From Paenibacillus etheri (GTDB lineage Bacteria; Bacillota; Bacilli; Paenibacillales; Paenibacillaceae): DNA of 64,000 bases. Position numbers and translations under genes: made by a program. Location: assembly GCF_001012825.1 (NCBI RefSeq), contig NZ_LCZJ02000033.1:1-64000 (forward strand). The letters run 5' to 3'. Shown here one piece after another: positions 17,541 through 25,159 of the stretch (positions are counted from its first letter, which is position 1; every line of letters starts with the position of its first letter). The notes beneath the pieces are model-generated. The model was not told the DNA's origin and made no database searches. It saw only the letters and a list, made by a program, of their open reading frames with translations.

Positions 17541-18530
17541 TTACCTCAAATTCGCTATCGGGCCTTGCTCCAATATATTCTCCATGACCGCCATATCAGG
17601 CGGCAAAGGGGCTTCAAAGATCATTTCTTGCAGCAGTACCGGGTGCTTGAACGTTAGACGCACCGCATGCAGCGCTTGACGTGGGATGGAAGCATCTAGT
17701 ACTGCAACGGACTCCAACTGTTCACTTTGTGTTGAAGTCAATTCCGGTAGATTATACAGCTCATGACGATACATGCTGTCGCCAATCAGGGGACAGCCAA
17801 TTGAGGTCATATGGACCCGAATTTGATGGGTACGACCGCTCTCCAGCTTCAGTTCAACTTTTGAACCTTGTGCGTATACGATTTTAACCTCATACCGAGT
17901 CAGAGAAGGATAACCATCCGGTGTCACGATACGCCGATGTGGCTCCTCAGGATCACGGTCGATAGGTCCGTCGATATCTCCGAAAGACTCTGCAGGAGCC
18001 CCATGAACAAATGCAGTATAACGTTTGTCCACCGTGCCAGCAATCATCTGCTCGGATATATGCTGATGGCTATATGGATTCTTAGCGATAACTAACACAC
18101 CGGAGGTTTCCTGGTCCAAACGATGGACGGGTCGGAAGCGGAAACGTTCATTTTTTTGCGCCCAATAATGAACTACTCCGTTAGCCAGTGTATCGGTGTA
18201 ATGTCCATGTGTAGGATGTACGATGATCCCTGCAGCCTTGTTTACAACGAGTAGATGCTCATCCTCAAATAGAATTTCAAAGGGAATCGGCTGCGGTAAA
18301 ATATCATCCGAAGTCTCCGTCTCCATGCGAATCTGAACAATATCTCCCGCCTTAACATGTACGCTGATATAAACACGCTCTCCATTTAATGTGATGCCTT
18401 GTTCTGTTTGCTTAAGGCGTGATAGTAATTTGCGTGAGACATCCATCCGTTTATGCAGAATCGTCTTCAAGAGCCAGTCATCCTCTTCAGGAGGTATGAT
18501 GTAAGTAATAGGTGAATAATAGCTTGTCAT
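17541..18530 (-). CDS. RluA-family pseudouridine synthase
   Basis: 329 aa. An N-terminal S4-like RNA-binding region (about 20-75: KTILHKRMDVSRKLLSRLKQ) precedes the catalytic domain with D139 in the RluA motif HRLDQETSGVLVIAKN and GRTHQIRVHM downstream. It converts uridine to pseudouridine in rRNA or tRNA; the target site cannot be told from sequence. It starts one base after the adenosyltransferase stop (TAA-T-ATG), so the two genes are translationally coupled. Confidence 0.92.
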   Translation of the reverse strand: MTSYYSPITYIIPPEEDDWLLKTILHKRMDVSRKLLSRLKQTEQGITLNGERVYISVHVKAGDIVQIRMETETSDDILPQPIPFEILFEDEHLLVVNKAAGIIVHPTHGHYTDTLANGVVHYWAQKNERFRFRPVHRLDQETSGVLVIAKNPYSHQHISEQMIAGTVDKRYTAFVHGAPAESFGDIDGPIDRDPEEPHRRIVTPDGYPSLTRYEVKIVYAQGSKVELKLESGRTHQIRVHMTSIGCPLIGDSMYRHELYNLPELTSTQSEQLESVAVLDASIPRQALHAVRLTFKHPVLLQEMIFEAPLPPDMAVMENILEQGPIANLR

Positions 18531-18531
18531 A

Positions 18532-19098
18532 TTAGTCCCGGAACACCTTTTTACTGCGAATGTATTCTACATCAGTAATCCCTGCCCGTGTATTAGCCGT
18601 CCTAGCCAGTGCAAAGAAATAATCCGATAACCGGTTCAAATAAATAACGGCTTCCGGGTTAATGTCCGCATTTCGTCCAAGTGTAACTGCCCGACGTTCC
18701 GCCCGGCGGCAAACCGTACGGCACACATGTAGAACCGAAGCTAGCGGACTTCCCCCAGGGAGGATGAATTTTTCCAGTGGCGGATTCTCTGCTTGAAGAT
18801 CATCAATCCAGCCCTCCAGCCGTTTAGCCATCTCGCTGGTTACCATATATTGACCACCATCACCTAGCTTAATAAATGCCAGATCGGTTCCGCAATCGAA
18901 TAGTTCATGCTGGATTTCCAGCAGCTGCTCGCGTACATCATCAAACTGATCGTCCTCCATCAGGCTCCGTGCCTGCCCTACAAAGCAATTCAGTTCATCG
19001 ATGGTTCCGTAGGCTTCAACTCGGACATCGTCCTTGCCAACTCGTCCGCCAATCACTGAAGTCTGGCCTGCATCACCCGTACGTGTATAGATCACCAT
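18532..19098 (-). CDS. Cob(I)alamin adenosyltransferase, PduO type
   Basis: 188 aa. It transfers the adenosyl group of ATP to cob(I)alamin. Family motifs: TRTGDAGQTSVIGG (ATP-binding N-terminus), VEAYGTIDELNCFVG and RTVCRRAERRAV...YLNRLSDYFFALAR near the end, which line the active site between trimer subunits. Similar to Bacillus YvqK. Start ATG behind ATAGGAGGAATAAGCC. Partner genes for cobalamin use are not in the window. Confidence 0.93.
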   Translation of the reverse strand: MVIYTRTGDAGQTSVIGGRVGKDDVRVEAYGTIDELNCFVGQARSLMEDDQFDDVREQLLEIQHELFDCGTDLAFIKLGDGGQYMVTSEMAKRLEGWIDDLQAENPPLEKFILPGGSPLASVLHVCRTVCRRAERRAVTLGRNADINPEAVIYLNRLSDYFFALARTANTRAGITDVEYIRSKKVFRD

Positions 19099-19181
19099 GG
19101 CTTATTCCTCCTATCCATTCTTCAAATCACATAATGCTAGTTTAAGCTTTCTTATATAAAAATGGCAAATGAAGAGTATAG

Positions 19182-19298
19182 TTAGTAAACGACACTTACC
19201 GCATGATGCCTTATGAGGATAAGACCATTATCATAAACAATCTGCCCGTCAATCAACATACCCACAATAGAAATATCTTTAAGGTTGAATAGTGGGAA
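19182..19298 (-). pseudogene. Possible relic of an amidohydrolase C-terminus
   Basis: A short open frame without a start reads FNLKDISIVGMLIDGQIVYD, then NGLILIRHH. The 'V-x-x-x-x-I-D-G-x-I-V-Y-x-N-G' pattern resembles the last strands of amidohydrolases and deaminases. There is a stop codon on both sides and no ribosome binding site. It could equally be chance coding; offered as a decayed fragment only. Confidence 0.3.
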
Positions 19299-19332
19299 TT
19301 ACCCAAATCAGGCGCCAGAGAAATCTAACAAC

Positions 19333-19355
19333 AAAAAGAGGACCCTGGGGTCCTC
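19333..19355 (-). terminator. Intrinsic terminator of the Spo0E-like gene
   Basis: GAGGACC-CCAG-GGTCCTC followed by TTTTTG, 20 bp past the stop. Confidence 0.85.
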
Positions 19356-19375
19356 TTCATCAGCATGTAGCGGCG

Positions 19376-19627
19376 TTATTTTCCAACTGGACGCCCCTTC
19401 ATGTATTCATTTATCTTGAGATCCAGTAAACTGCTAATTTCAATCACATTTTCTGAAGTGAATGATTTTTCCTGCAAAAAAAGTTGCTCCATCTTGGTAC
19501 GGAGTATTCTAATTTCATCTTCCAGAGAGAGTATGCGAGCAGAAGCATCACCCTTGGGGGACAGTTTCCCACTTCCAGAATAACATTGCCCTCCATAGGA
19601 AGGTAAGTAATAATCGGCACTAAGCAC
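19376..19627 (-). CDS. Spo0E-like aspartyl-phosphate phosphatase
   Basis: 83 aa from the GTG at 19627; an ATG two codons earlier directly abuts AGGAGGG and cannot be used. Helix 1 is LEDEIRILRTKMEQLFLQEK; helix 2 contains NVIEISSLLDLKINEYM, which matches the Spo0E signature S-x-x-L-D-x-x-I-x-x-Y. Such proteins remove phosphate from Spo0A and delay sporulation. The N-terminal 30 residues (S, G, Y-rich) are extra relative to the smallest family members. A lone gene with its own terminator. Confidence 0.78.
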   Translation of the reverse strand: MLSADYYLPSYGGQCYSGSGKLSPKGDASARILSLEDEIRILRTKMEQLFLQEKSFTSENVIEISSLLDLKINEYMKGRPVGK

Positions 19628-19812
19628 AATCATCCCTCCTAAAAGTATTATTGAGCGCGCTACAAAATATCATCAAAGTAATAAAAGCAACTTCAAAGCA
19701 ACGCTTAATTCCAGAGTAAAATGCATCCTTGTTAGTTCTAATATAGGGGGTAATTACTCTCAAAGTAAAATAATACCATAGGATTATGGGATAGGCTATA
19801 GTCCAATTTTCT

Positions 19813-21033
19813 CTATTCCATTCTCTCTCGATCCAATTGTGTGACAAAAGCACCAATGCGTTCTATAGCTTCATTTAGTTGAGATACTGACGTAGCATAT
19901 GAGCAGCGTAGGTATCCTTCACCACCTAAACCAAAGACACTTCCAGGTACAGCTGCCACCTTATATTCAAGCAATAATCGTTGTGCAAACTGATCAGAAG
20001 TCAGTCCTGTTTTACGCACGCTAGGAAAAGCATAAAATGCACCTTGTGGTTCATGGCATTCCAGTCCGGCATCACGCAAACCTTTAACAATCAGCCTCCG
20101 CCGTTGGTTATAAGAATCGACCATTCGATCCTTCTCTTCCATCCCATTGGTCAGTGCCTCAAGTGCAGCCACCTGGCCCATAGAAGGAGCACACATCACA
20201 GTGTACTGGTGAATCTTAAGCATAGCGGAGATTAAATCAGGGTGACCACAAGCATAACCCATTCTCCATCCCGTCATAGCAAAAGCTTTGGAGAAACCGC
20301 TGACCAGAATCGTACGATCTATCATACCTGGTAATGAAGCAAAGCTGACATGATTAATTCCATACGTCAATTCCGCATAGATCTCATCAGAAATTACAAT
20401 AAGATCATGCTTCTCTACAACCTTGGCGATCGGCTCCCAATCCTCTCGGGTCATAACACTTCCCGTTGGGTTACTCGGGTAGCACAGAATTAGAACTTTG
20501 GAGCGTGGCGTAATCTTCGCTTCCAAACTCTCTGCAGTAAGTTTAAAGTCATTCTCTCCAACCGTTTCAATACCTACAGGAATTCCTCCGCCAATAGCTG
20601 TTATTGGCGAATAGGAAATATAGCAAGGTTCTGGTATGAGAATCTCATCGCCCGGCGTGATCAAAGCACGCAGAGCCAGATCAATGGCTTCGCTTCCGCC
20701 GACCGTTGCTATAATTTGATTGGCAGGATCATAATCCACTGCAAAACGGTTGTGCAAATAGTTCGCAATTCCTTCCCGTAGCTCAGGCATACCTGCATTG
20801 GATGTATAGCCTGTAAACCCTCTTTCGAGCGAATAGACACAAGCTTCTCTGACATGCCACGGGGTCTTGAAATCAGGCTCCCCGACTCCAAGTGATATGA
20901 TATCCTTGCTGCCTGCAGCCAGATCAAAAAACTTACGAATACCCGAAGGCTGAATTTGCTGTACTAGCGGGGCCAAATAAGAATTCATTGATTTGCTGTC
21001 TTCTCCAGTTAGCTGCGATTTATTCGTGATCAT
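19813..21033 (-). CDS. Class I/II PLP-dependent aminotransferase (PatA/AspB-like)
   Basis: 406 aa cytoplasmic fold-type I aminotransferase. Motifs: GVGEPDFKTP, GFTGYTSNAGMPELR, CYPSNPTGS, SDEIYAELTYG and the PLP lysine in SGFSKAFAMTGWRMGY. It lies 13 bp after an Lrp-family regulator; the same pair occurs in Bacillus as yugH-yugG. The amino donor is probably aspartate, alanine or an aromatic residue and cannot be resolved. Start ATG follows AAAGGAAGTAATCAT. Confidence 0.9.
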   Translation of the reverse strand: MITNKSQLTGEDSKSMNSYLAPLVQQIQPSGIRKFFDLAAGSKDIISLGVGEPDFKTPWHVREACVYSLERGFTGYTSNAGMPELREGIANYLHNRFAVDYDPANQIIATVGGSEAIDLALRALITPGDEILIPEPCYISYSPITAIGGGIPVGIETVGENDFKLTAESLEAKITPRSKVLILCYPSNPTGSVMTREDWEPIAKVVEKHDLIVISDEIYAELTYGINHVSFASLPGMIDRTILVSGFSKAFAMTGWRMGYACGHPDLISAMLKIHQYTVMCAPSMGQVAALEALTNGMEEKDRMVDSYNQRRRLIVKGLRDAGLECHEPQGAFYAFPSVRKTGLTSDQFAQRLLLEYKVAAVPGSVFGLGGEGYLRCSYATSVSQLNEAIERIGAFVTQLDRERME

Positions 21034-21046
21034 ATGATTACTTCCT

Positions 21047-21547
21047 TTATGGAGAGATCATCAGACGGTTGTCTTCCTCATGCTCCTCGAAGATGATCCC
21101 ATCCTGTTTGTATTTTTTGAGGGTAAAGTTCGTTTTAGTTGAGAGTACTGAATCAATTGGAGACAGCTTCTCAGAAACAAAATTGGCCACTTCACGTAGG
21201 TTTCGGCCTTCTACTTCTACCAGGAGATCGTAAGCACCTGACATCAGGTATACGGATTTCACTTGTGGATACAAGTAAATTCTTTCCGCAATACCTTCAA
21301 AGCCGCGGCCCCGTTCGGGTGTAATTTGCACTTCAATCAGCGCGGTTACCTTCTCATCATCCACTTTATCCCAGTTCACAACGGCTGCATACTTAACAAT
21401 TACATGGTCTTTCTCTAACTGTCCAATTGCCGTCTTTACGTCTTCTTCTTCAGCACCAAGTAGCGTAGCTAAGAGTGCAGTAGATCTTCTCGCATCCTCT
21501 TTAAGCAGTTCCAGCACTTTCCTCTTTAGTTCGTTCATTTCCTTCAT
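21047..21547 (-). CDS. Lrp/AsnC-family transcriptional regulator
   Basis: 166 aa from ATG 21547, with GGAGGGAAGGC just upstream; a longer frame starting at 21571 has no site. The N-terminal winged helix (about 1-60: LLKEDARRSTALLATLLGAE) is followed by an RAM effector domain (about 70-150: VTALIEVQITPERGRGFE...VYLMSGAYDLLVEVEGR). It probably responds to an amino acid and controls the downstream aminotransferase and itself. The C-terminal tail is longer than in E. coli Lrp. Confidence 0.9.
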   Translation of the reverse strand: MKEMNELKRKVLELLKEDARRSTALLATLLGAEEEDVKTAIGQLEKDHVIVKYAAVVNWDKVDDEKVTALIEVQITPERGRGFEGIAERIYLYPQVKSVYLMSGAYDLLVEVEGRNLREVANFVSEKLSPIDSVLSTKTNFTLKKYKQDGIIFEEHEEDNRLMISP

Positions 21548-21714
21548 GCCTTCCCTCCGGATAGTTCGCAAATGACGTTGCGTTATTCATGCTTCGTCCC
21601 GCGAAAAGAGTTTAATACTAATATGACATGAATTGAGCATCTCTGCAAACAAAATAACCCCATATGAAGTCCGTAGAGTAGACTATGTTTACTCAGCTAA
21701 ATGGATTTAAATAC

Positions 21715-21756
21715 AAAAAAGCCCGTTTATACCGGAGTTCTCCGGAATAAACGGGC
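21715..21756 (-). terminator. Intrinsic terminator of the coat-protein pair
   Basis: GCCCGTTTATTCCGGAG-AA-CTCCGGTATAAACGGGC followed by TTTTTTG; 50 bp past the CotF-like stop. Confidence 0.92.
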
Positions 21757-21805
21757 AGAGTCTTAAGGTTATGCCGTAAGGTGCTTCATCCGATAACCAT
21801 CTTGG

Positions 21806-22195
21806 TTACATTAAATGAGACGATTGATGTTGCCCATTCGATTGAAGGTGAGCGTTCGCATTGTGAGCAAAAGATCCAGCTTGTCCGGTTTTTTGTTGAA
21901 CAAACTGTCCGGTTTTTTGCTGCATTTGCTGTGCGGTCTGAAGCTGCTTGTCCACATCCTGACGCAATGCTTTGCCAGGTGCAGGATACATATTCAGTTC
22001 GGACATATGCGTATAAAGATCGCCCTGAAGTCGAAGCGTGTTCATGGTCATGTCGTTAAAGACCCGACGAACCGCTGGACATGCGGATTCTGTAGCAGCA
22101 GTCGCGTATTCACGGACCGTCCGCTTCAAGTCACACAAAATGGTGTTCATCAAATCCTCATCTGGCATAAATGCTGCTGAATTTTGTGCGTTCAT
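21806..22195 (-). CDS. CotF-like spore coat protein
   Basis: 129 aa. The core (DEDLMNTILCDLKRTVREYA...VFNDMTMNTLRLQGDLYTHM) is the ferritin-like coat protein F family. The tail is Q-, H- and G-rich (QQMQQKTGQFVQQKTGQ, with a KTGQ repeat). It is probably made in the mother cell and assembled on the spore. It sits 31 bp behind a second, shorter CotF-related gene, so the two form an operon. Start ATG behind AAGGAGGTTATTTT. Confidence 0.85.
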   Translation of the reverse strand: MNAQNSAAFMPDEDLMNTILCDLKRTVREYATAATESACPAVRRVFNDMTMNTLRLQGDLYTHMSELNMYPAPGKALRQDVDKQLQTAQQMQQKTGQFVQQKTGQAGSFAHNANAHLQSNGQHQSSHLM

Positions 22196-22226
22196 AAAAT
22201 AACCTCCTTAAGATTTAATAATGCAG

Positions 22227-22460
22227 TTATTGTGGGCTTGTAGGCGCATATTGCTGATGTTGCTGGATTAACTGAGTGAGTGTAGTCATGTTCTGTGTAT
22301 GATCTTGCATATGCTGCATACAAATTTGACGAACCTTCTCATTCTGTGTTGTCGCAGCTGTAGCCACACATTGCTTGAGGAGCAAATCCTCGTTGGAGAT
22401 GGTGTCAGCAATATATTCCAATTCTTTTCCGCTTAAGGCCTGCATTTGATTTGATTGCAT
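22227..22460 (-). CDS. Small CotF-related spore protein
   Basis: 77 aa: MQSNQMQALSGKELEYIADT, then SNEDLLLKQCVATAATTQNE, and a Q/H/T-rich end. The LSGKELEYIADTISNEDLLLKQC part is characteristic of small proteins paired with CotF-type coat proteins in Paenibacillus and Bacillus. Start ATG follows AAGGAGGGACTACAAC. First gene of the two-gene unit. Confidence 0.78.
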   Translation of the reverse strand: MQSNQMQALSGKELEYIADTISNEDLLLKQCVATAATTQNEKVRQICMQHMQDHTQNMTTLTQLIQQHQQYAPTSPQ

Positions 22461-22636
22461 GTGTTGTAGTCCCTCCTTATAGTTGATTCAAACAGGCATT
22501 AGTATACCGCCAATGCACATCATTTATTTGCCCAACAGCACTAGATAGTTATGACAGAAATAAGAACATGCTGCGAATGAGACGTTAAAGTGCCGCCAAT
22601 ACTAAATTACGGTATGAATGAAGGAGCGATCATTTC

Positions 22637-23860
22637 ATGATTTTAAATAGTGGCAATACACCTTGGAGAAGCACTTTACAACATCCACCAACTTATTCTG
22701 CTCTAGAGGATACCGTTCACTGTGACTGTCTGGTTGTAGGCGCCGGAATAGGTGGGGCAATGGCATCCTATCATTTGTCTTTAAGCGGTGCTGAGACTGT
22801 TCTGATCGAAAAAAGACGTGTCGGAAGTGGAAGCTCTCATGCCAATACCGGTCTACTGCAGATATCTAACGATAAATCGCTAACCTCATGCATGAACTCC
22901 TTTGGACAAAAGAATGGCTTGCTCTTTTATAAGCTGTGCCAAACAGCCGTTAGAAACATTCTGGATTTCCGGGACAAGCTGGATATCGATGCCCAGATCA
23001 TTCCACGCAGCAGCCTTTTATATGCCAGCACACCAGCAGACGTGTCGACTCTAAGGGAAGAATATGAGAATCTCGTTGCGCACGGATTCGATTCTGAATT
23101 CTGGGACGAAGAAAGAATCGCTTCGGTCTATTCTTTTTCTAAACCAGCTGCGCTTTATTCACGTAGTGATGCAGAGACGAACCCTTATCGGTTGGTACAC
23201 AGTCTGATCGCCAAGGCAGCGATGAACGGTGTACGCGTTTATGAGCAAACTGAAGCTAAACACTATGAGTTTACTGAAGATGGAGTGATTTGCCACACAG
23301 AGTATGGACGGATTGTTGCGAAGAAGGTTATTTTTGCAATGGGCTACGAAACACAGGAGTTTAAAAAAGACCGAGGCGCTAAGCTGATCAATACGTATGC
23401 TATGATGACCAAACCTGTAAAGGAATTTCCGAAGTGGCATGAGCGCAGCTTCCTCTGGGAAACCGCCCGACCATATTTGTATTTTCGGACCACACCAGAG
23501 GGACACATTATTGCAGGAGGTAAAGATGAACCGTTGACGGACTCCGAGCGCCGTGATGTCCGAGTGATTTCACGGAGTCAAAGGTTATTGGAAGAGCTGG
23601 AAGCTTTATTTCCTGAAATCAAAGGCATCGAGATAGAATACTCCTGGGGAGCTGTATTCGGCTCTACGTATGATGGGCTTCCCTATATCGGCCCTCATCC
23701 AAGGTTCCCCCATTGCTACTTCATCGAGGGTTATGGAGGCAATGGGACGGTGTACAGCATGATTGCTGCGGAGTTATTAGCAGATACGATTGCGGGTAAA
23801 CATCGGCCGGAGCTTGATCTATTTTCGCTGACACGATCAGCTAAGCCCTCTCCTTCTTAA
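22637..23860 (+). CDS. FAD-dependent oxidoreductase (DAO family)
   Basis: 407 aa. An N-terminal dinucleotide-binding motif (DCLVVGAGIGGAMASYHL, about 30-47) and EKRRVGSGSSHANTGLLQ are typical of D-amino-acid-oxidase/GlpD-type flavoenzymes such as YurR or gamma-glutamylputrescine oxidase. The C-terminal part has YSWGAVFGSTYDGLPYIG and YGGNGTVYSMIAAELL, the second FAD contact. It oxidises an amine or amino acid, but the substrate is unknown. Divergent from the coat genes. Start ATG behind GAAGGAGCGATCATTTC. Confidence 0.85.
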   Translation: MILNSGNTPWRSTLQHPPTYSALEDTVHCDCLVVGAGIGGAMASYHLSLSGAETVLIEKRRVGSGSSHANTGLLQISNDKSLTSCMNSFGQKNGLLFYKLCQTAVRNILDFRDKLDIDAQIIPRSSLLYASTPADVSTLREEYENLVAHGFDSEFWDEERIASVYSFSKPAALYSRSDAETNPYRLVHSLIAKAAMNGVRVYEQTEAKHYEFTEDGVICHTEYGRIVAKKVIFAMGYETQEFKKDRGAKLINTYAMMTKPVKEFPKWHERSFLWETARPYLYFRTTPEGHIIAGGKDEPLTDSERRDVRVISRSQRLLEELEALFPEIKGIEIEYSWGAVFGSTYDGLPYIGPHPRFPHCYFIEGYGGNGTVYSMIAAELLADTIAGKHRPELDLFSLTRSAKPSPS

Positions 23861-23894
23861 AAATACGGACGTGGATAAGCAGTATTGTTGTTTT

Positions 23895-23942
23895 AAAAAA
23901 AGCTTAGTCCTCTTATGGTTAATAAGAGAACTAAGCTTTTTT
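23895..23942. terminator. Bidirectional terminator
   Basis: AAAAAAAGCTTAGT.CTCTTA ... TAAGAG.ACTAAGCTTTTTT between converging genes; it serves the FAD enzyme (plus) and the zinc-ribbon gene (minus). Confidence 0.92.
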
Positions 23943-23952
23943 ATGAGAATAC

Positions 23953-24495
23953 TTATGCTTTATCGGTACTCAGATTACGTACGAGCTGAATACGGTCTTC
24001 CTGCGCTAGACTGTGCTGTACATGGAAACACGAAGGGCACACATACACATTAAGGGAAAATGGAGATGTTAATACAGGTCCACCCAGTGTAGCCGGTGCA
24101 GACGGCTCGAAGTTGCTAACAAGCTGCTTACCAGCAAGGATAGTTAACTCATGGCATTGTGTACATTCCGGAGCTTCTTCCTGAATCGCTAAGATGCCCG
24201 ATACACGCTCTTCATACTTATTCAAGTCATAATCATCACCGAATTGGTTGAGCGTGTTGTAGATAGGAACCACACTGTCTTTGTCGACATCTCCCCAAAG
24301 ATCATCATCATTAATAACCTCTTGTTTAGGCTCTTCTACAACTTTTTCTTCCTCTTCTTCGATGCCGTCTATTCCAACAGTAACTGTACGATATCCGTTA
24401 AGTTCATTGTTGCAATGAGGACAATTTTCCTCGGGTCCGAATTCCTCGTCCCATACGATTTCAGTATGACACCAAGGGCAAACAGTTGTTTCCAT
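23953..24495 (-). CDS. Double zinc-ribbon protein of unknown function
   Basis: 180 aa. Two CxxC pairs at the N-terminus (CPWCHTEIVWDEEFGPEENC, PHCNNEL) and two more near the C-terminus (ECTQCHELTILAG...VYVCPSCFHVQHSL) suggest two zinc ribbons. Between them lies an acidic, disordered stretch (IDGIEEEEEKVVEEPKQE). I do not recognise a named family. A role as a nucleic-acid or protein adaptor is possible. Good site GAAGGAGATTATAAAAG before the ATG. It ends at the shared terminator. Confidence 0.65.
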   Translation of the reverse strand: METTVCPWCHTEIVWDEEFGPEENCPHCNNELNGYRTVTVGIDGIEEEEEKVVEEPKQEVINDDDLWGDVDKDSVVPIYNTLNQFGDDYDLNKYEERVSGILAIQEEAPECTQCHELTILAGKQLVSNFEPSAPATLGGPVLTSPFSLNVYVCPSCFHVQHSLAQEDRIQLVRNLSTDKA

Positions 24496-24529
24496 CTTTT
24501 ATAATCTCCTTCATACTTCACGGTTAAAT

Positions 24530-24610
24530 TTAGTTCATCATTAAATAAATAATACCGGCTGCTATAAAAGCAATAGCTGACACAAACAGAACTCGGGTAA
24601 GAATCTTCAT
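24530..24610 (-). CDS. 26-residue single-pass membrane microprotein
   Basis: MKILTRVLFVSAIAFIAAGI then IYLMMN. ATG at 24610 is preceded by TATAGGAGGATATC, a perfect ribosome binding site seven bases away. Residues 6-24 form one transmembrane helix behind a basic N-terminus. It lies between DUF350 (24709) and the zinc-ribbon gene (24495), in the same direction. Function unknown; the site and hydrophobic pattern make it a believable gene. The 98 bp upstream show only short imperfect hairpins. Confidence 0.6.
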   Translation of the reverse strand: MKILTRVLFVSAIAFIAAGIIYLMMN

Positions 24611-24708
24611 GATATCCTCCTATACCCCACAAAGTGGAGCTGCTCATTTCAAAGCTTGTCCAGCTTCATCTGGAATCCTTTGTAGGGAGGTGCAAAGCTT
24701 TCTTTTTT

Positions 24709-25128
24709 TCAGAATATAGCTGCACCGATCACATAAGACAACGAAACCGAGATCAGCATCGCTATTAGCCCAACAGCGCGGTTATCCGCAGCGATCTCCT
24801 CATCAATAGAGAACACAGGGGTTAGGAATTCAAATAAAAAATAGGCAAGCAGCAGCAGCAAAAAACCGACGACCGACCACTTCATCGTCTCATAAATCGA
24901 GACACCTGATTCAATACTGAAACGCAGCACGTTGCAAATTCCGAAGATTTTGCCACCAGTAGCCATGGCTACGGCCAAGTTCCCCTTGCGGATTTCTTCC
25001 CAGCAATTATATTTCGTTACCATTTCAAAAATAGACAGAAATACAACAAGCCCGAGAATTGCTACTGCAAAGTAGCCAAGTAAGGCACCTAGCGGATGAC
25101 CCAGCAAAAGATCAATATCTCCCTGCAC
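24709..25128 (-). CDS. DUF350 (YjfL-type) integral membrane protein
   Basis: 139 aa with four predicted membrane helices (about 12-35, 53-72, 80-103 and 117-138) and the DUF350 pattern KGNLAVAMATGGKIFGI...NRAVGLIAMLISVSLSYVIG. Its biochemical function is unknown. GTG start behind GAAGGGGAAAGT, 31 bp after the mutS2 stop, so it is likely in the mutS2 operon. Confidence 0.8.
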   Translation of the reverse strand: MQGDIDLLLGHPLGALLGYFAVAILGLVVFLSIFEMVTKYNCWEEIRKGNLAVAMATGGKIFGICNVLRFSIESGVSIYETMKWSVVGFLLLLLAYFLFEFLTPVFSIDEEIAADNRAVGLIAMLISVSLSYVIGAAIF

Positions 25129-25159
25129 ACTTTCCCCTTCTTTCTGCCGGGCAATCCCG

